This document shows, in pieces, positions 6,014-11,365 of a DNA stretch of 11,365 bases. Numbering within the stretch: the stretch's first letter is position 1; each line of letters begins with the position of its first letter. The notes under the pieces are model-generated. The model ran no database searches, was not told the DNA's origin, and saw only the letters and a list, made by a program, of their open reading frames with translations. The translations under genes and the position numbers were made by a program. This DNA comes from Sphingobacteriia bacterium. Its GTDB lineage: Bacteria > Bacteroidota > Bacteroidia > Chitinophagales > Chitinophagaceae. The stretch covers positions 1 through 11,365 of the forward strand of contig REAV01000190.1 of NCBI GenBank assembly GCA_004294465.1. Reading direction: 5' to 3'.

Positions 6014-7724
6014 TTTGTGATTTTTTGAATAAAGAGAAACACCAACTTAGCAAAACAACAATCATGGCACCTGCCACATTAAGCCATAAAAATCCTAATC
6101 CAATAATCTGGTATTTATCAAGAAGAAATAAACTAATTACCATTAATTCACCAATAACCGCAGCCCAAAAAACTGCATTGCTGTGTATTTTTTTGAAATA
6201 AAAGGCAACTAAAAAAATGCCTAATATAACACCATAAAACAAGGAGCCCAATACATTCACCGCTTCAATTAAACTGCCCATCCCAGTTGCAAACTCTGCT
6301 GTAATGATGCAAAAAATACCCCAGCCAAAAGTATAGTATTTAGAAATGCTGTATTCTTTTTCATCTCTAGCTAAATCTGGATTGTCCAAAGTGGAACTAC
6401 TGAATCTCCTGTGAAAATCGATCATTGTACAGGATGCCAAAGAGTTGAGTGCTGCTGCAATAGAACCCCAGGCAGCCAAGAAGATGATTGCAATTAATAA
6501 ACCTACTAATCCTTTGGGTAAAAAATCTACTACGAACCTTAAGAAAATATAATTGGTATCATTGGTATCAGATCCTGGGCTAGCTTTTTGAATGATCTTT
6601 TTATAATCTGTTTTAAGTTGATTTAACCCAGCAGATCCTTTTTTTATAAGCTCCTTATTTTGTATTGATTGATTTGCCAAGAACAATTCGCTATTTTGTT
6701 TTTGAACCAATGCTTGTTGATTAAATTTATTTTTTATCAACAATAATGAATCTTTGTAAGGAGTTGCCATCGCTTTTTCTTCCACCGCTTTATTAAAAAA
6801 AACAGGAGATGGATTGAATTGATAAAAAGTAAATAACATCGCTCCCAATAGTAAAATCAAAAATTGCATAGGCACTTTTACAAGGCCATTCATCAATAGT
6901 CCCACCCTGCTCTCAGTTGTATCTTTTGCAGTCAAGTACCTACCTACTTGAGATTGATCTGTTCCAAAATAAGAAAGTGCTAAAAAGAAACCACCAATAA
7001 CACCACTAATAATATTATATCGGTCTTTCCAATCGAATCCCTGATCAGTAAATCCAGTAGTAATCACATTCATCTTTCCTGATGCTCCGCTGATGGCCAA
7101 AGCATCTGAAAATCCAATATTATCTGGCAGATGATGTACAATTAAATACCCTGCAATAAACATTCCGATAAATATGATTCCCAATTGTAACTGTTGGGTA
7201 TAGGCAACAGCTTTGGCACCGCCACTCACTGTATAAACTATTAATAGGCCACCCATTACTATATTGGTATAAAATATATCCCAACCCATTAATGAAGAAA
7301 GAATAATAGAGGGTGCATAAATACTGATCCCTGTAGACAACCCTCTTGAAATTAAAAATAATGAAGAAGTAAATATTCTTGTTTTAACATCAAATCTTTG
7401 TTCTAAAAATTCATAAGCAGTAAATACTTTCAATTTGCTAAACAACGGAACAAATGTGATACATAGAATGACCATAGCAATTGGCAGTCCAAAATAATAC
7501 TGCACAAAGCGCATACCGTCTGTAAATGCTTGACCTGGTGCCGACAGAAAAGTAATGGCACTTGCTTGTGTTCCCATTATACTGAGCAATACCAAATACC
7601 AAGGCATACTCCGGTTACTTAAAAAATAGCCTTCCAGATTTTTTGTTGTACGACTTTTGTATAAGCCATATGCTATAATCCCCACGAGGGTAAAAATCAA
7701 AACTATCCAGTCGATTTGGCTCAT
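5997..7724 (-). CDS. Sodium:solute symporter (SSF/SLC5 family)
   Basis: Inner-membrane transporter of 575 residues with about 13 membrane segments, coupling sodium influx to uptake of a small organic solute. Family landmarks are TTKNLEGYFLSNRSMPWY at 26-43, IMGTQASAITFLSAPGQAF at 49-67, SYFGTDQSQVGRYLTAKD at 251-268, and LPKGLVGLLIAIIFLAAWGSIAAALNSLAS at 402-431, which lines the Na2 site region. Between segments 8 and 9 there is an unusual hydrophilic stretch (about 303-392) rich in Lys, Gln and Asn; by the PutP-type topology it faces the periplasm. The ATG overlaps the stop of the 37-aa gene as ATGA, and the stop overlaps the start of the GH13 gene by 17 bp. The neighbours suggest a sugar or amino-sugar substrate, but SSF substrates cannot be told from sequence alone. 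Confidence 0.93.
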   Translation of the reverse strand: MSQIDWIVLIFTLVGIIAYGLYKSRTTKNLEGYFLSNRSMPWYLVLLSIMGTQASAITFLSAPGQAFTDGMRFVQYYFGLPIAMVILCITFVPLFSKLKVFTAYEFLEQRFDVKTRIFTSSLFLISRGLSTGISIYAPSIILSSLMGWDIFYTNIVMGGLLIVYTVSGGAKAVAYTQQLQLGIIFIGMFIAGYLIVHHLPDNIGFSDALAISGASGKMNVITTGFTDQGFDWKDRYNIISGVIGGFFLALSYFGTDQSQVGRYLTAKDTTESRVGLLMNGLVKVPMQFLILLLGAMLFTFYQFNPSPVFFNKAVEEKAMATPYKDSLLLIKNKFNQQALVQKQNSELFLANQSIQNKELIKKGSAGLNQLKTDYKKIIQKASPGSDTNDTNYIFLRFVVDFLPKGLVGLLIAIIFLAAWGSIAAALNSLASCTMIDFHRRFSSSTLDNPDLARDEKEYSISKYYTFGWGIFCIITAEFATGMGSLIEAVNVLGSLFYGVILGIFLVAFYFKKIHSNAVFWAAVIGELMVISLFLLDKYQIIGLGFLWLNVAGAMIVVLLSWCFSLFKKSQNENIV

Positions 7725-7834
7725 TGGTAGAATTTAGTTAACCAAATAAAAAAGCAAATAAGCAACATCAAGATGCTTATTACAAAGAAGTACCAGCGAT
7801 TCCAGGTTTTAAATAAAGGAACTTTGGGTTGCAT
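7721..7834 (-). CDS. 37-aa single-span membrane protein, possible symporter partner
   Basis: A tiny gene that standard length cut-offs would miss. The product starts MQPKVPLFKTWNRWYFF, continues as one strongly hydrophobic helix at about residues 14-32 (VISILMLLICFFIW), and ends LTKFYQ. Positive charges and an aromatic belt (WNRWYFF) lie before the helix. Its ATG directly follows the TAA of the 49-aa gene with no gap, and its TGA overlaps the symporter ATG as ATGA, so its translation is probably coupled to both. Small membrane proteins encoded immediately before SSF transporters are known elsewhere (YhdT with PanF, YjcH with ActP), which makes an accessory or assembly role for this symporter plausible. 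That role is inference from position. I do not recognise a named family. Confidence 0.78.
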   Translation of the reverse strand: MQPKVPLFKTWNRWYFFVISILMLLICFFIWLTKFYQ

Positions 7835-7984
7835 TTATTTTAATTTAGTATTTACAATTCCGCCTGCTAATAAACCCAAGGCCAAACCAATAATCAAACC
7901 AATCTTAACATTCTTAATAAAAAAGCCAATTGCAACTCCTATTAATACAATGGTAAAGAATCCAATTTTTCTGCGTTGTTGCAT
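7835..7984 (-). CDS. 49-aa two-span membrane protein, function unknown
   Basis: A small gene starting five bases after the deacetylase stop and ending directly against the start of the 37-aa gene. The product begins MQQRRKIGFF and has two hydrophobic stretches, about residues 8-23 (GFFTIVLIGVAIGFFI) and 27-44 (KIGLIIGLALGLLAGGIV), separated by a KNVK turn, and ends NTKLK. Glycines are spaced through both helices, suggesting close helix packing in a hairpin. The tight spacing on both sides and the clean coding frame argue that it is real. It might be a small subunit or stabiliser of the symporter or a membrane tether in this operon, but no family or function is recognised. Confidence 0.72.
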   Translation of the reverse strand: MQQRRKIGFFTIVLIGVAIGFFIKNVKIGLIIGLALGLLAGGIVNTKLK

Positions 7985-7989
7985 AGTGA

Positions 7990-10539
7990 CTATTTTGAAG
8001 AAGGCAAACCGATAATATTGGCCAATAATTTATACGCACCCAAATTTCCAGCAGGTAATTGGCGGAACAGCACCAAACTTACATAAGTGATATTGCCTTT
8101 GCCATATTTTGCTGTGATTAAACTTCCGTTAGAAGGCTTCTCCCCTGCATCGTTCATACTGATCAATGCTTCGTAAGGTGCCGCAATTGGATCAGCCTGG
8201 TAAGTACTTCTTTCCTGTATCCATCCATCAAAATCTTGATCAGTAATTTTATTAGGGAAATTAAACATAGCATGATCAGGAAGAAGAAAATTCACTATCG
8301 CATTTTCTTCGGTTACTCTTATTCCACTCATACTAAATGGATAAGGACCTACTTTTACTTTCTTCAAACCAACCTGATTACTTTTAAGGTATTGAACTAC
8401 CAAATGACCTCCATTGTTTACAAATCTATTCAACACTTCATTTTTGGTTGTTAGCCATTCGTAAATATTAAATGCCCTAATTCCCAAAACGATAACATTG
8501 TATTTTTTAAGTTCTGCATCTGTGATATCCAATTCCCTCAAATAAGTAACAGGATAACCTAATTGCTCTAGTGCTTCAGGAACCAGATCTCCTGCCCCAA
8601 TTATATAACCCACTTTTTTAGGACTAATCACTACTTTTTCATCAATCACCGCTACCTTATCTTCAAAGAAATAATTGATTGATGGAATATGGTCGTATTT
8701 GATTGTTTTCAAGAAATGAGTATAGGATTTTGTTTTTCCGTTCAATGCATAAGTAATTGCAGCAGAAATTGATTTTGTTTTTACTGCACCAAGAACAGAT
8801 TTAAGTTCGATTGGATAAGCATATACAGAACCCTGTTCAACCGTTAAAATAGTATCTTTCGAATAAAACACTTTTTCATTATCATCCTTCAATTGGATCG
8901 TAACTGGTAAGTTATTGGCACTAAAATTAGTTTTGTATTGAAGCAATAATGAGGCAGGTGATAATTTTTTGTTGCCAACTTGTTCCACATTGGTAAGCAA
9001 CACTTGTTTATCTAATGAAATCACTACCGGTGGAATTACCGTAAGGGGTTGATAAACTTCTCCTCTAACCGGATCAACAAACTTATATTGCACTGGTCTG
9101 TTTACAATAAAAGAAATTCCGTTGATACTAAATACAAATCTTGCACTGAATGCAGGATCAGACTCTGCTTTGCCCACCATTTGTTGATCATCAATTACAA
9201 AATTTCCGATCCCTTCTATAGACTTATTCAACCAGTAAGGTTGTGAAACTGGTGTAGAAGCAGCAACAGTAAAAGATTTATTGAAACTATAATTGTTATT
9301 TACCAATGGCTTCAAATTAAATGTTGAATCATAGGATTTGTCTGGAGAAGTATTCAATAAGATTTGATCCAATTGAATATTTACATTATTCCTTTTATTT
9401 ATAAATAAACTAACATTGAGTTTTTCTCCTGGAACAGCATACTCTACATCTGTTGTTGCTTCCAAAAATAAACCACTGCAGGCTATGATGAGGTCTTCAA
9501 TTTCTTGTTTCTTTTTGTACCACCAAATTTCACGGTATTGAATGCCTTGCAAATATTGATACAATGATACCAGTGCATCTACCGATTTTTCAGGATGTTC
9601 AAATTGATAGTTTTGAATAAGCTGATCAATTTTTTGCTGAATGATAACACCATCTTTAGGAATACGAGACCAGTCGGTAATAATTCCATCCATCAGATCC
9701 TTTTTGGCTGAATCTCCAGCCAAAGTGGTAAAATACTCAAATACAGGCCCCTTTCTTCTAGGTCTTCCTTCACCCTGACTTTTGTGCATACTTCTTGCTT
9801 CACCTCCAATTTCACCATAATTTTTTCCAAGCATTGAATTGTACACTCCGGCATCAATCTTTAATTGATTTTCGCTGGTTGTATTGGCTCCTCCAAAATT
9901 AAAAGTGTTCCATAACAATCGCTTTGCTTTCCATACACTAACACCTTGCTTTAATTGTTCTGGAAAACGATTTGGATCAGCTGCTGCTGCAAAAGCTTCC
10001 TGAGATAAAATAGCAGATCCTGAATGATTACCATGTCCTGCCCTGGCATCTCCTGGGAAACGATTGATAATAATATCAGGCTGGAATTTTCTGATCACCC
10101 AAACGATATCGGATAATACTTTTTGTCTATTCCAGAATCGAAGTGTTTCATCAAATGTTTTACTAAAACCAAATTCATAAGCGCTACTAAAATATTGCTC
10201 AGCACCATCCATTCTTCGCGCTGCCAATAATTCTTGCGTTCTAATTAAGCCAAGTTCAATTCCTTGTTCTGGACCAATTAAATTTTGTCCTCCGTCTCCC
10301 CTGGTTAAACTTAAATAAGCTGTTCTAAAATTTCTTTCTTTTGCCAAATAAGGCAAAAAGCTATTATTCTCATCATCTGGATGCGCTGCCACATAAAGAA
10401 CAGATCCCAATACATTCAACTTTTTAAGTTGAACATAAATTTCTGTGCTATTATATACTGGTGGTGTTTGACCAACAACTGGAGAGAAAGAAACAGTAAT
10501 TGCAATTAGTAAAATTGCAATTAGATTATTTTTGAACAT
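7990..10539 (-). CDS. Secreted PIG-L family deacetylase with C-terminal GATase1-like domain
   Basis: An 849-residue exported protein. A signal peptide covers about residues 1-23 (hydrophobic LIAILLIAITVSF, likely cut near VVG-QT). The PIG-L/LmbE zinc-dependent N-deacetylase domain follows at about 46-215: AHPDDE gives zinc ligands His53 and Asp56 and the base Asp55, and GHGNHSG supplies His169 and His172 in place of the usual HPDH-type motif. This family removes acetyl groups from N-acetylglucosaminyl-type substrates. A beta-rich middle of about 350-640 follows. The last part, about 642-849, resembles the class I glutamine amidotransferase fold (VGYIIGAGDLVPEALEQLGY, NNGGHLVVQY, YGKGNITYVSLVLFRQLPAG) but contains no cysteine, so it is probably not an amidotransferase and may bind ligand or substrate. 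It starts 83 bp after dapA and heads the compact set with two small membrane proteins, the symporter and the GH13 enzyme. The true substrate is unknown. Confidence 0.88.
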   Translation of the reverse strand: MFKNNLIAILLIAITVSFSPVVGQTPPVYNSTEIYVQLKKLNVLGSVLYVAAHPDDENNSFLPYLAKERNFRTAYLSLTRGDGGQNLIGPEQGIELGLIRTQELLAARRMDGAEQYFSSAYEFGFSKTFDETLRFWNRQKVLSDIVWVIRKFQPDIIINRFPGDARAGHGNHSGSAILSQEAFAAAADPNRFPEQLKQGVSVWKAKRLLWNTFNFGGANTTSENQLKIDAGVYNSMLGKNYGEIGGEARSMHKSQGEGRPRRKGPVFEYFTTLAGDSAKKDLMDGIITDWSRIPKDGVIIQQKIDQLIQNYQFEHPEKSVDALVSLYQYLQGIQYREIWWYKKKQEIEDLIIACSGLFLEATTDVEYAVPGEKLNVSLFINKRNNVNIQLDQILLNTSPDKSYDSTFNLKPLVNNNYSFNKSFTVAASTPVSQPYWLNKSIEGIGNFVIDDQQMVGKAESDPAFSARFVFSINGISFIVNRPVQYKFVDPVRGEVYQPLTVIPPVVISLDKQVLLTNVEQVGNKKLSPASLLLQYKTNFSANNLPVTIQLKDDNEKVFYSKDTILTVEQGSVYAYPIELKSVLGAVKTKSISAAITYALNGKTKSYTHFLKTIKYDHIPSINYFFEDKVAVIDEKVVISPKKVGYIIGAGDLVPEALEQLGYPVTYLRELDITDAELKKYNVIVLGIRAFNIYEWLTTKNEVLNRFVNNGGHLVVQYLKSNQVGLKKVKVGPYPFSMSGIRVTEENAIVNFLLPDHAMFNFPNKITDQDFDGWIQERSTYQADPIAAPYEALISMNDAGEKPSNGSLITAKYGKGNITYVSLVLFRQLPAGNLGAYKLLANIIGLPSSK

Positions 10540-10575
10540 AGCGTTGTTTTATCCTTGAAATGAAGTTATACATGA

Positions 10576-10588
10576 ATGATCAGATCAT
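10576..10588. promoter_or_regulatory. Small dyad upstream of the deacetylase gene, possible operator
   Basis: ATGATCAGATCAT is a perfect inverted repeat with six-base arms around one central base, in the 83-bp gap between dapA and the deacetylase gene. Imperfect flanking arms ATGAA (10572-10576) and TTCAT (10596-10600) surround it. No T-run follows, so it is not a convincing terminator. It could be an operator, but short dyads arise by chance in AT-rich DNA. Confidence 0.2.
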
Positions 10589-10622
10589 ATGGCCGTTCAT
10601 CAAAAATTGAAATAAAGAATCA

Positions 10623-11365
10623 TTATTTTTTTGCCAAGAATTGCTTTATCTGTTGATGAACAGCATCACTCAATGGCACATTTGGCATTCTCAAATAATT
10701 TTCGATTAAGCCCTGCTCTACCATAAAAGCTTTCACTCCTGCAGGATTGTTTTCTGCAAACATTAGATCGTAGGCTTCAATTAATTGATCATTGATCTCT
10801 TTAGCCGCGATATAATTTTGTGCCAAGCAATTTCTTACCATATCAGCAAACAATTTCGGATATGCATTTGCAGCAACACTAATCACACCTTCCATTCCAC
10901 AGGCCATTTGAGGGAGTGCTAAAGCATCGTCTCCACTTACCACTAAGAAGTCTTTAGGCATGTCTCTTAGTATTTGCATACACTGGGCCATATCTCCACT
11001 TGCTTCTTTGATTCCGATAATATTGTCGATATCATTGGCTAACCGCAATGTAGTAGAAGCACTCATATTTCTTCCCGTTCTACCTGGTACATTATATAAA
11101 ATTATTGGCTTGGGCGAAGCTGCAGCCACCATTTTGTAATGCTGATAGATTCCTTCCTGTGAAGGCTTATTATAATAAGGAGAAGCACTTAATACTGCTG
11201 CAGCTTTATCTAAAGGAAAATGAGATAGATCATGAATTAGATCCGCAGTATCATTCCCACCAATACCTACTACAACTGGCAATCTATCAGCTACTTTTTC
11301 ATAAGTATAATGCAGGATATCTAATTTTTCTGGATTGCTTAGCACAGGGGTTTCTCCTGTAGTAC
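10623..11365 (-). CDS. dapA: 4-hydroxy-tetrahydrodipicolinate synthase, N-terminus cut by window edge
   Basis: Class I aldolase-type TIM-barrel enzyme that condenses pyruvate with aspartate semialdehyde, the first committed step to diaminopimelate and lysine. The visible 246 residues start in the signature TTGETPVLSNPEKL, which places the missing part at about the first 45-50 residues. Further landmarks are SPYYNKPSQEG with the active-site tyrosine, YNVPGRTGRNMS with the second catalytic tyrosine, and GIKEASGDM, whose lysine (codon at 11007-11009) forms the Schiff base with pyruvate. The C-terminal LPNVPLSD-like region is present as LRMPNVPLSDAV, as expected of DapA. These details favour DapA over N-acetylneuraminate lyase or keto-deoxy sugar aldolases of the same superfamily. 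A GTG at 11343-11345 is internal and not the start. It is the upstream neighbour of the deacetylase operon on the same strand; whether it is co-transcribed is not clear. Confidence 0.95.
   Translation of the reverse strand, partial: TTGETPVLSNPEKLDILHYTYEKVADRLPVVVGIGGNDTADLIHDLSHFPLDKAAAVLSASPYYNKPSQEGIYQHYKMVAAASPKPIILYNVPGRTGRNMSASTTLRLANDIDNIIGIKEASGDMAQCMQILRDMPKDFLVVSGDDALALPQMACGMEGVISVAANAYPKLFADMVRNCLAQNYIAAKEINDQLIEAYDLMFAENNPAGVKAFMVEQGLIENYLRMPNVPLSDAVHQQIKQFLAKK

Noticed and set aside
7773..8015. Plus-strand open frame of 80 codons over the small membrane genes
   Set aside because: It runs antisense to two tightly packed minus-strand frames and the deacetylase end. Its composition mirrors the hydrophobic codons on the other strand.
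11343..11345. GTG as the start of dapA
   Set aside because: The same frame continues upstream through the conserved TTGETP signature to the window edge, so this GTG is an internal valine.

Overview
The window looks like chromosomal DNA of a member of the Bacteroidota, most likely family Chitinophagaceae. This rests on AT-rich sequence, start codons with little or no Shine-Dalgarno, TAnnTTTG-type -7 promoter elements, and recognisable Bacteroidota proteins: a kinase-less PASTA protein beside Ddl, a LuxC-type acyl-CoA reductase divergent from a ferredoxin, and a large secreted PIG-L deacetylase beside a sodium:solute symporter. The family-level placement is from memory of protein families, not from a search. 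I see no rRNA, tRNA, insertion sequence, phage gene or CRISPR array.

Layout. (1) Positions 1-1294, minus strand: ddl (D-Ala-D-Ala ligase) followed after 22 bp by a PASTA-domain membrane protein that runs off the left edge; both are cell-wall genes. (2) 1426-2946: a minus-strand dicluster ferredoxin with its own terminator, and a divergent plus-strand acyl-CoA reductase; their promoters lie in the 61-bp gap and reach into the reductase gene. (3) 3099-4619, plus strand: a DegP/HtrA-type envelope protease, ending at a large composite hairpin that it shares with the converging operon. (4) 4745-11365, minus strand, read from right to left: partial dapA, an 83-bp gap, then a very compact set: secreted PIG-L deacetylase, 49-aa membrane protein, 37-aa membrane protein, sodium:solute symporter, cytoplasmic GH13 hydrolase. 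Within this set the junctions are +5, 0, -4 and -17 bp.

How the genes may work together. dapA, ddl and the PASTA gene serve peptidoglycan precursor supply and wall-associated functions. The five-gene deacetylase/symporter/GH13 set reads as a possible process-import-degrade route for a sugar or amino-sugar compound: the deacetylase acts outside the inner membrane, the symporter imports, and the GH13 enzyme, which has no signal peptide, acts in the cytoplasm. The two tiny membrane proteins between deacetylase and symporter are easily missed and could be symporter accessory subunits. The substrate cannot be read from sequence, and this set is the best candidate here for an undescribed system.
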